A stretch of DNA of 64,000 bases from JAKALX01 sp964508715 (GTDB lineage: Bacteria > Chloroflexota > Dehalococcoidia > Tepidiformales > Tepidiformaceae), in assembly GCA_964508715.1 (NCBI GenBank), contig CAZDUX010000006.1:62001-126000 (forward strand), written 5' to 3'. Made by a program: the position numbers and the translations under genes. Position 1 is the first letter of the stretch; each line of letters begins with the position of its first letter. Below the pieces are notes generated by a model. It was given only the letters and a program-made list of their open reading frames with translations. It did not search any database and was not told where the DNA came from. Positions 8,785 through 17,257 of the stretch are shown one piece after another.

Positions 8785-10785
8785 TCAGCGTTCTCCAAGG
8801 GTGAGGGTTGCGTCGTAGCGCGATCCCGCGGGTCCGCGCCGATAGTCGAGGCTGAGCCCGATGACGCGGAATATCGCTCCCGCGAGGCCGTCCGCGGGGC
8901 TCGTGACTGCGACCACGTCCCAGAGCTCACGGCGTGGGTCGAAGGGGATGCGCAGAGTGGCGGCGGTCGAGAGCATCGCTGCGCGGTGGATTGCCGCCGC
9001 GGCACCTTCGCTCACGGCCGGGTTGGTTGCGCGCTGGCGGTCGGAGAGTATCGCGACACCCGGCGCCCCGGTGGCAACGCGGCGGGGGTCGAACGCCTCG
9101 GCGCTCCGCCCGCTGCCCTGCATTCGAACCCATGCAGTGGACGGCTGGCCAACGGTTTCGAGTGCGAGAACGGGCACGTCGCCCGGGCCGCCGTAGCCAG
9201 CATCGCTCGTATCGGTTGCACTGACCGAGCGGACGGTTACTCCCGCACCCGGGACAATCTCGGCCGCGACGGCATCGAGGAGACGTGCGGCTGCGCTGGC
9301 CGCCGATTCGCCCGCGGGCAACGCGAATGCAGGGCTGCCGTTGATCCACTCACCGCCGGGATCGCGGGGCAGGGCCGCGTCGGCAGACAGAAGCCCCGCG
9401 CGGCCGCATACACGGTTGAAGATGGCACTCCTGGTGAGCGCCCCCGCTGCCGATTGCCAGGACTGCGGGGCATGCCAGCGGCGGAGGAGTTCCCAGGGGC
9501 CCGTTGCATCGATCGTAAGCATTCGCCCGCCCGCGCTGCGGCGGGAGGAGATCCGGTCGATGGTGAACTCGACGATGACGCCGGATTCGGCCGCCCCGCC
9601 CGCTCCGGACGCGTACCCGGGTGTCAGCGTGAGTGCCGCGCCGGGGAAGAGCAGCGCGTCGGCGGCAATATCGCCAGCCGGGTCGCTGAGCTCGACCTGG
9701 CAGTGGGCCGCTTGCGGTTCGAGGCGGTAGCGGCATCTCGTGACGGCACTGGAGACATCGAGCGAACCGCCGCGCGGGGAACGCCAGATGCCCGACGGGG
9801 TGGCGGCCCATGCGGTGGTTCCGGGTGTGGAGAGCAAGGCCAGCCCCGCCGCACCATCTGCTTCGTGGGGGATCGGCTCCGACCATGGTCCGGCGGTTCC
9901 TCCGAGCGCCATTGGCCGCGTCTCTATCGCCTGGCTGGCGGCGACAGGCCCGGCGTCGGCCCGGACGAATGCGCCACGAAGGTCACCGGCGATGTTCGCG
10001 ATTGAAGGCGCCGTGAAGGTGACCGTACTTGCTGCATCGGCCTCGGCCACTACGAAGAGCCCCGTCCAGCTATTGGCGGGGAAGGCGAGATCGCCCATGG
10101 TCACGGCCCAGCAGCGAGGGTTGGCGGTTGTCACTTCGGTGCCGGTGAGAAAGAGCGCAAAATCGAGGTTGTCGTGGCAGGCAGCAACGCCGGTGATGCT
10201 GGCGACCAGCCCGCCGCGCGTCCAGGTCGTCCCCGAGCCGGCCCATGTGCCGCTCGTGCGCCGCAGGCGCTTGAGGGTGGCAGAGGTGCCGAGCAGGTAG
10301 AAGAGACAGGCATCGCCGGCGGGGTTGAAGGCAAGAGCCACGCTCGAAATCGGCGATGCCTCGCTGACGACCGTCGTAGGAGCAGTCCAGGAGACGCCGT
10401 TGTCGGCCGATGCACGGATCTCGACTGCGAGCCCCGATGACGCAACGCTCGCGAGCAACAGCTCGCCGGACTGAGCGGTGAGGGCGACCCCCGTCGCGGA
10501 CGCGCAGGCGCCGAGGTTCGACCAGGAGGAGAAGTTGGCGCCCGGCCCGGGCGAGGGGGTGCGGCAGACGAGGACCTGGCCCGCGTGGTTGCGTGCACGC
10601 ACGAGGCTGCCATCGGTTGCGAGCGCTGCCGTGTGCGGTTCGCCCGGCTCGGCGCCGGTGTAGAGGCGCTCCCAGCGGAGGAGATCCATGCCGCCTCTTC
10701 GGGAGGTGACGACCGCCGAGATTGCTGGCCGCCGCTGCGGGAGGTGAAGGTGGTTGGCGAGCGAGAGGGTAATGGGAACCGCCAT
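8785..10785 (-). CDS. Large beta-rich protein: Asp-box repeat domain plus tail-hub-like domain
   Basis: A 666-residue protein starting MAVPITLSLANHLHL. An open frame continues upstream to 10959 but would overlap the divergent VOC gene, and a GGGG-containing ribosome site precedes the ATG at 10785. Residues about 70-370 look like a beta propeller with at least one Asp-box (SADNGVSW), as in sialidase/BNR proteins. Residues about 380-666 (CRYRLEPQ, then IFNRVCGRAGL and LWDVVAVTSP) recall phage tail hub or tip proteins. There is no secretion signal. The small gene that follows supports a phage-tail-like unit, but no other tail genes are nearby. The function is inferred and uncertain. Confidence 0.55.
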   Translation of the reverse strand: MAVPITLSLANHLHLPQRRPAISAVVTSRRGGMDLLRWERLYTGAEPGEPHTAALATDGSLVRARNHAGQVLVCRTPSPGPGANFSSWSNLGACASATGVALTAQSGELLLASVASSGLAVEIRASADNGVSWTAPTTVVSEASPISSVALAFNPAGDACLFYLLGTSATLKRLRRTSGTWAGSGTTWTRGGLVASITGVAACHDNLDFALFLTGTEVTTANPRCWAVTMGDLAFPANSWTGLFVVAEADAASTVTFTAPSIANIAGDLRGAFVRADAGPVAASQAIETRPMALGGTAGPWSEPIPHEADGAAGLALLSTPGTTAWAATPSGIWRSPRGGSLDVSSAVTRCRYRLEPQAAHCQVELSDPAGDIAADALLFPGAALTLTPGYASGAGGAAESGVIVEFTIDRISSRRSAGGRMLTIDATGPWELLRRWHAPQSWQSAAGALTRSAIFNRVCGRAGLLSADAALPRDPGGEWINGSPAFALPAGESAASAAARLLDAVAAEIVPGAGVTVRSVSATDTSDAGYGGPGDVPVLALETVGQPSTAWVRMQGSGRSAEAFDPRRVATGAPGVAILSDRQRATNPAVSEGAAAAIHRAAMLSTAATLRIPFDPRRELWDVVAVTSPADGLAGAIFRVIGLSLDYRRGPAGSRYDATLTLGER

Positions 10786-10906
10786 CTGCAACCCCTGGCC
10801 GGCAACTCCGGCGAGCCTGCAGCGTTGTCCGGAGCAGCCTGCACCTCGGAGAGCCGCGTGGCAGCCCAGCCATGGCCCGGTCGACATTCGCGAGCCTGCA
10901 ACCGAG

Positions 10907-10924
10907 AATCGGCAATCGCCGATT
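10907..10924. repeat. Perfect 7-bp hairpin before the VOC gene
   Basis: AATCGGC and GCCGATT flank a 4-base AATC loop. The hairpin lies between the divergent tail-like gene and the VOC-family gene, close to the ribosome site of the latter. It could be an operator or a degenerate repeat. Confidence 0.4.
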
Positions 10925-10937
10925 GCTGGAGAGAGAG

Positions 10938-11339
10938 ATGCAACTAACCAAAGACTCAATCGACCTGGGCATCGTGGTGAACGATGGCCAGGCGGCGCTC
11001 AGGTTCTACCGCGACACGCTCGGGCTCGAGCATGTCGCCGACACGCCGATGCCTGGCGGAGGCGGCACGATGCACCGTGTGCTCTGCGGGACAACGCTGC
11101 TGAAGCTGGTCGCACTCGATAAGACGCCCGAGGCGAAGGCCCCTCCGGGCGGCATCCAGGGTGCGACGGGGATCCGATACTTCACCCTCTCCGTGACTGA
11201 CGTCGCCGAAGTGGCAGGCCACTGCGAAGCAGCGGGTTACAGGGTGGTGGTGAAGCCACGGGAGATTCGCCCCGGTGTTTCGATTGCGATGGTCGAAGAC
11301 CCGGACGGGAACTGGGTGGAGTTCCTGCAGCAGGCATGA
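10938..11339 (+). CDS. VOC-superfamily (glyoxalase/bleomycin-resistance-type) protein
   Basis: A 133-residue protein with two beta-alpha-beta-beta-beta modules. The first starts at DLGIVVNDGQAALRFYRDTL and the second at TGIRYFTLSVTDVAEV. It ends DPDGNWVEFLQ, where the Glu is the usual metal ligand of the fold. The ATG at 10938 follows a purine-rich site (GGAGAGAG) and matches family length, so I prefer it over the longer upstream frame. Members include lyases, dioxygenases and drug-binding proteins. The ligand is not evident, and there are no obvious pathway neighbours. Confidence 0.8.
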   Translation: MQLTKDSIDLGIVVNDGQAALRFYRDTLGLEHVADTPMPGGGGTMHRVLCGTTLLKLVALDKTPEAKAPPGGIQGATGIRYFTLSVTDVAEVAGHCEAAGYRVVVKPREIRPGVSIAMVEDPDGNWVEFLQQA

Positions 11340-11402
11340 ACCGGAATAGCGCGTGTGCGCCGGGGCTCGCGACTGCCGGATTGGCTACGCGGTAGCTGGC
11401 TG

Positions 11403-12428
11403 TCAGGGGTTGATCTCGACGGTGCGCCCCTCGTTGATGCTTCGCCAGGCGGCATCGACGAAGCGCATGTAACGAACGCCGTCCTCGAAGCTGGTAAGGC
11501 GGATAGGTGTGCCGTTTCGCACCGAATCGACGAAGTCGGCTTCGACGCGCCAGCCGCGGTCTGTCCCGGGGTCGGGGTCGATCGGGGTGAACGGCTCGCC
11601 GTTCCGGGCCATCGTGGCTGTATCGCCAGGTTGCCAGCGAATCGTGCCCGTGGCGCCGAAGATATTGATGCCGTTATCGGGGGCGCCTGCGGCGACGCTG
11701 CTGACGCGGTAGGTGAAGTGCGCGCCGTTCGCCAGCTCGCCTGTGACGGTCACGGTGTCGGGGATATCGACCGTGGCCGTGCCACCATCACCGCCCGGGC
11801 GTTCGCGAATGAACACCCTGCCGCTGGCGGTGAGGCGCTTTGCGTCGCCGATCCAGCGGAGGATCACCTCGCTCCAGATTCCCAGGGTGCTGATGTTGCG
11901 GCCAGAGTACTGCATCTGCTGGCGCCAGTGGATTGGGGTCTGCGGGTTCAGGGCACTGCCGTTCTGGCTGGCGATGTTCACCTCGTGGATCTCGCCGATT
12001 GCTCCTTCACGAATGAGGCGGGTGATGGTTGGCCCGAGGCGGAAGTCGAACGGCGCCGGTACGAGCTGTGCCGCGAACTCGGGGTGGCGCTCGTGGGCAG
12101 CAAGCATGTCCTCGGCCTCTTCGAGGGTGGCAGCCATGCGCGCTTCGCAGAGGACGTGCTTACCTGCTTCGAGGGCGCGAATCGTGTACTCGCGATGCAT
12201 GTAGGGCCAGGTGCCGATGCAAACGGCGTCGATCTGCGGGTCGGCGATGAGCGCTTCGGGCGAATCGAAGACGCGGGCGATGCCGAACTCGCTCGCGACG
12301 CGTTCGCTGCTTTCGCGCGTGCGGTTGGCGACACCTGCGAGTTCGACGCCCTCGATGGCCGCGAAACCAGGAATGTGGCGTTCGCGCGTGTTGGCGCCGG
12401 CGCCGACAAAACCGATACGAAGTGGCAT
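11403..12428 (-). CDS. Gfo/Idh/MocA-family oxidoreductase
   Basis: A 341-residue protein. The Rossmann N-terminus has GFVGAGANTRERHIPG, a nucleotide-binding loop lengthened relative to GxGxxG. The C-terminal half has the open beta-sheet dimerisation domain of the family. The site where most members have EKP, whose Lys is catalytic, reads LCEARMA here, so the usual Lys is missing and the reaction may differ or be absent. A good ribosome site (GGAGG) lies 5 bases before the ATG, and a TAGAAT -10 candidate lies about 57 bases upstream. The substrate, usually a sugar or cyclitol, is not evident. Confidence 0.85.
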   Translation of the reverse strand: MPLRIGFVGAGANTRERHIPGFAAIEGVELAGVANRTRESSERVASEFGIARVFDSPEALIADPQIDAVCIGTWPYMHREYTIRALEAGKHVLCEARMAATLEEAEDMLAAHERHPEFAAQLVPAPFDFRLGPTITRLIREGAIGEIHEVNIASQNGSALNPQTPIHWRQQMQYSGRNISTLGIWSEVILRWIGDAKRLTASGRVFIRERPGGDGGTATVDIPDTVTVTGELANGAHFTYRVSSVAAGAPDNGINIFGATGTIRWQPGDTATMARNGEPFTPIDPDPGTDRGWRVEADFVDSVRNGTPIRLTSFEDGVRYMRFVDAAWRSINEGRTVEINP

Positions 12429-12445
12429 GTGTCCTCCGGGTAGTG

Positions 12446-12558
12446 ACAGGTGGCAGGCGACAGGTGGTGGGTGTCCGCCCGTCCGATTCTACCGGCTTCG
12501 GGTTAGCCGGTGCTGCTGGACGAGGGCGAAGCCATGCCACCTGTCGCCTGCCACCTGT
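12446..12558. repeat. 22-bp perfect inverted repeat flanking the XRE gene 3' end
   Basis: Arms at 12446-12467 and 12537-12558 are exact reverse complements, 69 bases apart. Each arm itself contains two copies of CAGGTGG. One arm encodes the last residues of the duplicated XRE regulator; the other lies in its 3' untranslated region, just before the Gfo/Idh/MocA gene. It may act as a long-loop transcription barrier or be a small mobile repeat. Confidence 0.85.
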
Positions 12559-14248
12559 TACTCGTCAATACGCTCATGCGTTCCCAGGTTTCGGCGTTGG
12601 CGGGGTGCCAGTCCATGGCCCAGGCGGGGTCGATGTCGTTCCACTGGGAGATGATGACGTGGAAGTCGAGGAGGGTACCGTCGCTGATGCGCCAACTGAG
12701 GGGGAACACGTGACGGGCACGGAGGGCGGGGCGTTCGGCACCCTGCCAGAGGCTGATGAGCTCATGGATCACGTCCGGGTCGCGGCGGCGGATGGTGTTG
12801 ACGACATCGAGGAAGTAGGAGGACTCGGCATCCCGGGCATCGCCCGAGACATAGGGGGCCAGCGACCCGGGGAGGATGTGTGCCGCTACCTCGCGCCAGC
12901 CGGGCACATACTGCCGGAACGCCGGGTCGGTGACGAGGTGGAGGAGGTTGCGATTGGGGGCTTCCGGGGCCATCGCCGCGAAATCGATACCGGTGAGACG
13001 GATAGCGGGATCGTTCGCGCACTTCACCTCGCAGCGGCCGTCGACGATGAAGCAGGGCCAGCGGTGGGCGGCTATGTAGCGCTGGATCCCCTCCCAGCCG
13101 ACGAGTTCACGCGTCGTGTTGTGGAGCTTGTTCGCGCGTGGTGTATCGCCGATGAGGAACCGGGACCAGTCGGACGGTTCGAGGTCGTAGCCGTTTTCGT
13201 GGAGGATCTGGTTTGCCGCGAGTGTCTCGAGCTGCATGGTGTTGAAGAGCGCGACGAGGGTCTCGCGGGAGGGGCGGCGGCGCCCGCTTTCGTAGCTGTA
13301 GAGGGTGTCATCGGAGATGCCGGTGAGGCTGGCAAGCTCGCGGCGCGTGAAGCCGAACCGTTCCCTGCCGAGGCGGAGGAGGTCGTTCCACTTCATCCCG
13401 GCGAGCATGGGTTCCTGGGGCTGGCCTTCGGCGGGTGCGTTGCCACGGGCTTTCCGGCGTTCATCGAGGTAGCGCCAGGTGGCGGCGTCGGCCGGGAACC
13501 AGTCGAGTGCGGCAACAAAGTCGAACTGGCTCCAGGGCCCCATCGTCGCGTCGAAGCGGAGCATGCGCCCATCGCCGAGGCGCCATTCGACGGGGAAGCT
13601 GTGGCGGATATTGCCGGCTGGCTCAGCGGTGGCCCAGAGCCCAACGAACCTGGGGAAGACTGCCGGGGAGTCGTTCACCAGGTCCTGGACGAGGTTGTTG
13701 AAGTAGGTGGTGGCGTTCGCGGGATCGTTCAGGTCGAAGGCCTGGTACTTCCACATGCCGATCATCACGGAGATGACGGTGTCCCAGTTGGAGAGCCTGG
13801 GGTAGAACCAGTCGCTGGCTGCCATGCGCATGAGCTGGCGTGCGCCGGGCTTTGCAAGGTCGCGGCCAAGGTCGAGTTCTGCAACGTCGTTGGCGGCGCT
13901 GTTCCAGCCCATGATCTCGAAGTGTTCGGTCATCGCGAGGCAGGGCCAGGTGTACTCCTGGGCCTCGCGCTGGATGGTCTCCCAGGCGAGGCGGCGCTGC
14001 CGGATCTGGACGATGGGCCCAGCGAGTTCGGGTTCGTGGCCCGCGATGGTGAGGAGGTCGTTGCGCACGCCCGGGTCGAGGCGGAGGGCATCGCAGAGGT
14101 CGATCAGGGTTTCGCGTGGCGGATGGCGGCGGGCCGTTTCGTAGCTCTCGATGGAGTCGACGGAGATGCCGGAGCGGCGAGCGAGTTCGGCCTGGGTGAG
14201 GTGGCGGGAGTGACGAAGTTCGCGAAGCCGGTCGGAAAGAGCGCTCAT
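12503..14248 (-). CDS. Tandemly duplicated XRE-type transcriptional regulator with MmyB-like ligand domains
   Basis: A 581-residue protein built from two similar halves. Each half has an XRE helix-turn-helix (residues about 5-65, LTQAELARRSGISVDSIESY; and about 285-345, FTRRELASLTGISDDTLYSY), followed by a domain of roughly 190 residues with the W/N-rich pattern of MmyB-like ligand-binding regulators (for example RNLLHLVTDPAF in the second half). Single-copy members are about 280 residues, so this looks like an internal duplication and fusion. The last residues are encoded by one arm of the inverted repeat and look like low-complexity tail (SPSSSSTG). Its targets are unknown; the next gene on the same strand is the Gfo/Idh/MocA oxidoreductase. 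Confidence 0.8.
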   Translation of the reverse strand: MSALSDRLRELRHSRHLTQAELARRSGISVDSIESYETARRHPPRETLIDLCDALRLDPGVRNDLLTIAGHEPELAGPIVQIRQRRLAWETIQREAQEYTWPCLAMTEHFEIMGWNSAANDVAELDLGRDLAKPGARQLMRMAASDWFYPRLSNWDTVISVMIGMWKYQAFDLNDPANATTYFNNLVQDLVNDSPAVFPRFVGLWATAEPAGNIRHSFPVEWRLGDGRMLRFDATMGPWSQFDFVAALDWFPADAATWRYLDERRKARGNAPAEGQPQEPMLAGMKWNDLLRLGRERFGFTRRELASLTGISDDTLYSYESGRRRPSRETLVALFNTMQLETLAANQILHENGYDLEPSDWSRFLIGDTPRANKLHNTTRELVGWEGIQRYIAAHRWPCFIVDGRCEVKCANDPAIRLTGIDFAAMAPEAPNRNLLHLVTDPAFRQYVPGWREVAAHILPGSLAPYVSGDARDAESSYFLDVVNTIRRRDPDVIHELISLWQGAERPALRARHVFPLSWRISDGTLLDFHVIISQWNDIDPAWAMDWHPANAETWERMSVLTSNRWQATGGMASPSSSSTG

Positions 14249-14396
14249 TCGCCCGGGTCCCTCGAGTCCCCTGCCGTTCGGGAGATGGCGCGCATTGTTG
14301 GGATCGCGCGACGGGGTGTCAAGCCGTGCCTGAACCGCCCGGGCGGGCGCGGCTGTCCCTCCCGCCGGTCACGGTCCCGGGGCTATGACAGGCGCG

Positions 14397-15212
14397 TCAT
14401 CGTTTCCGGCAGACGGCCTGGAGGAGGGTGAGGCGCCCGTCGGCGGTGGCGGCAGCGATGTTCCGGATGCGGTCGCCGAAGCTCTCGCCGAGGATGATCC
14501 GGAGGGTGAGGCCGGGAGTGGCGAGGGCCGCGGCCTGCCTGTTGAGGACGGGGGCCTGCTGCGTGAGTTCGCGCCATTCGAGGAGTTCGAATCCGGCGCC
14601 CTCGACGAGTGCGCGTGTCCGGGCCACGTCGTGAAGGAAGCTGATCGAAGGCTCGGCTGCCCATGGCAGCGGGTAGTCGAGCGGCTCGGGGTTGGCACCG
14701 CGCAAGACATCGAAGAATGCAAACCTCGCCCCTGGCCTGAGCACCCGCGCGATCTCGGCGTAGAAGGTGGCCCGGTCTTCGATGTTCATAACGGCGTGCT
14801 GTGTCCACGCGCCATCGAAGCTTGCGTCGGGGAGGTCGAGCGCGAGGGCATTCCCCACAACGAAACGGGCGCGGTCCGAGAGGCCGCAGGCTTCCGCCAG
14901 GATGTTCGCCGAGCGGATGAACTCGGCCGTCAGGTCGACTCCGGTAACGTCGCAGCCGAACTCGTGGGCGAGCACGCGGGCGGGCCCGCCAAGGCCGCAG
15001 CCAATATCGAGCAGCCGGGAGCCGGGCTCGAAGCTCGCGAGGCGGGCGAGGTCGCGGGTGGCAGGGAGACCGCCGGTGTGAAACTCATCGGCCGGGCCGA
15101 GCACTTCCGGAGTGATGCGTTCGATTCCCGCTTCCTTTGCCACCGCGAGGATTCGCTCGGCGAAGCCGTCGCCGGTGTAGTGGAGCTCGATGGGGTGCAA
15201 GGAACTGGTCAT
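14397..15212 (-). CDS. Class I SAM-dependent methyltransferase (UbiE/SMT-like)
   Basis: A 271-residue protein with motif I LLDIGCGLGGPARVLA near residue 75, then VTGVDLTAEF (motif II, acidic SAM-ribose contact), GNALALDLPDASFDGAW and VLRPGARFAFFDVLRG. The layout resembles gamma-tocopherol, sarcosine or sterol-type methyltransferases, but the acceptor is unknown. The start at 15212 follows a GGAGGGGAG ribosome site; the frame remains open upstream but has no better start. It is divergent from the ABC exporter genes, with a 125-bp shared promoter region. Confidence 0.85.
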   Translation of the reverse strand: MTSSLHPIELHYTGDGFAERILAVAKEAGIERITPEVLGPADEFHTGGLPATRDLARLASFEPGSRLLDIGCGLGGPARVLAHEFGCDVTGVDLTAEFIRSANILAEACGLSDRARFVVGNALALDLPDASFDGAWTQHAVMNIEDRATFYAEIARVLRPGARFAFFDVLRGANPEPLDYPLPWAAEPSISFLHDVARTRALVEGAGFELLEWRELTQQAPVLNRQAAALATPGLTLRIILGESFGDRIRNIAAATADGRLTLLQAVCRKR

Positions 15213-15323
15213 GATTGGACTCCCCTCCGGGGGAGTGTGCCACAACGGACATATATGACGAAGCGTGGTTGTGGCCCCCGGGGCCGGGGCGGAAATGGCC
15301 TGCCCGCTCGAGGCAGGATCCGA

Positions 15324-15329
15324 TATCTT
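15324..15329 (+). promoter_or_regulatory. -10-like box before the ABC ATPase gene
   Basis: TATCTT lies 8 bases before the ATG at 15338. No ribosome site is visible in the short gap, which fits leaderless transcription. Confidence 0.4.
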
Positions 15330-15337
15330 CTTTCTCC

Positions 15338-16273
15338 ATGAGTGCGGCAATCGAGGTGCGCGGGTTGCGGAAGAGCTATGGGCGGCTGGAGGTGCTGTGT
15401 GGCATCGACCTCGAGATCGAGCACGGCGAGGTATTTGGACTCCTTGGGCCAAACGGAGCCGGAAAGACGACGATGGTCGAGATCCTGGAGGGGTTTCGCA
15501 GCCGGACGGCGGGGGATGTACGTGTCCTCGGCGAAGACCCGCGAACGGCGGGCAGCGCGTGGAAGGCGCGCCTCGGGATCGTCCTGCAGAGCAGCAATCT
15601 CTTCGATGCGCTGACGGTTGAGGAAGTCATCGCCCACTTTGCGGCGTTCTATCCTGCACCGATGAGCGTGGACCGGGTCATTGGTCTCGCGGGGCTGCAG
15701 GAGAAGCGAAAGGAGCGCTGCCGCAACCTCTCCGGGGGGCAGAAGCGCCGTGTCGACCTCGCCCTCGGGCTCGTTGGCGACCCCGAACTCATCTTCCTCG
15801 ATGAGCCAACGGCGGGGTTCGACCCTGCCGCCCGGAGGCAGGCATGGGACGTTGTTCGTGGCCTGACCAGCCTGGGGAGGACCGTGGTGCTCACGACGCA
15901 CTACCTCGACGAGGCGGAGCACCTCGCGAACCGGGTCGGGGTGATTATCGCGGGGAGGATGGTTGAGATTGGGAGCCCTCGCGAGGTGGGCGGCCGCGCG
16001 CGCGGGCAGACCCTGGTGCGGCTCGAGATTACGCCGGAGCTTGCGGGCAAGCCGCTCCCAAAACTCCCTGGCGAGGTCCGCGCCGAGAATGGGACATACG
16101 TGGTGGCGACCGACAGGCCGACGGCCACTGTCGGCGTCCTCGCGCGGTGGGCCGGGGACCACGGGCTGGCCGAGATCCCGGGGCTCCAGGTGGTTCGGCC
16201 GTCGCTCGAGGAGATCTACCTGCGGATGATCGATGAGCACACGCCCGCGGGCGCGCGGAGGGATGCCGAGTGA
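15338..16273 (+). CDS. ABC-2-type exporter ATP-binding protein
   Basis: A 311-residue ATPase. Walker A GPNGAGKTT lies near residue 43, the signature NLSGGQKRRVDLALG near 135, Walker B LIFLDEPTAGFDP near 155 and the H-loop in TTHYLDEAEHL near 190. The C-terminal 90 residues form the extra domain seen in drug/antibiotic exporter ATPases of the DrrA/CcmA group. Its stop overlaps the start of the permease gene (GTGA), so the two are translationally coupled and form one transporter. The exported substrate cannot be told from sequence. Confidence 0.92.
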   Translation: MSAAIEVRGLRKSYGRLEVLCGIDLEIEHGEVFGLLGPNGAGKTTMVEILEGFRSRTAGDVRVLGEDPRTAGSAWKARLGIVLQSSNLFDALTVEEVIAHFAAFYPAPMSVDRVIGLAGLQEKRKERCRNLSGGQKRRVDLALGLVGDPELIFLDEPTAGFDPAARRQAWDVVRGLTSLGRTVVLTTHYLDEAEHLANRVGVIIAGRMVEIGSPREVGGRARGQTLVRLEITPELAGKPLPKLPGEVRAENGTYVVATDRPTATVGVLARWAGDHGLAEIPGLQVVRPSLEEIYLRMIDEHTPAGARRDAE

Positions 16274-17112
16274 CCACTGCGGCAGCGGCGAAGCGTACGC
16301 CCGGCGGCCCGGGGAGGACTATTCGTCTTGGCTATCTGCGGACTATCGCCGAGCTTCGCACGTTCTTTCGTACACCGGAACTGGCGTTCTTCACGTTCCT
16401 GCTGCCGGTACTGTTCGTGGTCATCTTCTCGACGGTTTTCAGCGGGGATATCGAAGGGCCCAACGGGGCAAAGGTGGCATTTTCGCAGTATTTCATTGCC
16501 GGGATGATCGCCTCGGGTGTGATGAGCACGACGTTCGCGAACCTTGCCGGGACGATCGCCGTCGAGCAGCACGACGGGCTCCTGAAGCGATTGAGCGGGA
16601 CGCCGCTGCCACGGTCGTCGTACTTCATCGGAAAGCTCGGTGTTGCACTGGTCATCTCGGCGGTGCAGGCGGTCATCATCCTCGTCCTCGGCGTCGCCCT
16701 GTTCGGGATGAGCCTGCCCGCGGAGCCGTCGCGCTGGGTGGTGTTCGTGGCCGTGTTCGTGCTCGGTGTGGCCTCGTGCTCGCTCTTTGGCATCGCCTAC
16801 ACCCGGCTCATTCCGAATTCGAATTCGGCGGCGCCGATTATCCAGGTGCCGCTACTGATGTTGCAGTTCATCTCGGGGGTCTACTTCGAGTACGCGCAGA
16901 TCCCGCGCTGGCTGCAGGTGGTGGCGTGCATGTTTCCGTTGAAGTGGATGGCGCAGGGGTTTCGCTACGTCTTCCTGCCGAAGTGGGTTGGCGCGCATGA
17001 CTATGGTGGCGAATGGCACCTGGAGCGTGTCTTTCTCGTGCTCGTGCTCTGGACGGCAGCCTCGGCGGCGATGGCCGTGCTCTTCTTCCGCTGGAACCGG
17101 GGGCGAGAGTAG
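16270..17112 (+). CDS. ABC-2-type exporter permease
   Basis: A 280-residue membrane protein with about six hydrophobic segments, beginning near residues 38-58 (FFTFLLPVLFVVIFSTVF) and ending near 255-272. It has the central motif region of the ABC-2 family (LTxR-type SGTPLPRSSY loop near residue 110). The GTG start overlaps the ATPase stop by 4 bases. It acts in the cytoplasmic membrane with the ATPase encoded just upstream, probably exporting a drug, lipid or polysaccharide. Confidence 0.9.
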   Translation: MTTAAAAKRTPGGPGRTIRLGYLRTIAELRTFFRTPELAFFTFLLPVLFVVIFSTVFSGDIEGPNGAKVAFSQYFIAGMIASGVMSTTFANLAGTIAVEQHDGLLKRLSGTPLPRSSYFIGKLGVALVISAVQAVIILVLGVALFGMSLPAEPSRWVVFVAVFVLGVASCSLFGIAYTRLIPNSNSAAPIIQVPLLMLQFISGVYFEYAQIPRWLQVVACMFPLKWMAQGFRYVFLPKWVGAHDYGGEWHLERVFLVLVLWTAASAAMAVLFFRWNRGRE

Positions 17113-17257
17113 CGGGCTCCGGTGAGCGGAAATGGCCGCGCCTCCGGGCCGGGGGGAGCGTGACACGTCCGGCTCCACGCGGGGCCCAGGACCTTTCCCA
17201 TGTTCGGCGTAACCCTGTAGCATCCCGCCAATTCCACCCACGAGGAGTAGTTCTGCG

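Noticed and set aside
8986..10005. Long plus-strand open frame opposite the tail-like gene
   Set aside because: Arg/Gly-rich sequence without domain marks; the minus-strand protein has Asp-box and ordered beta segments and an adjacent partner gene.
12422..14431. 669-codon plus-strand open frame opposite the XRE regulator
   Set aside because: Its product is an antisense shadow with Gly/Val/Glu-rich composition and no domain, while the minus strand encodes clear duplicated HTH domains.
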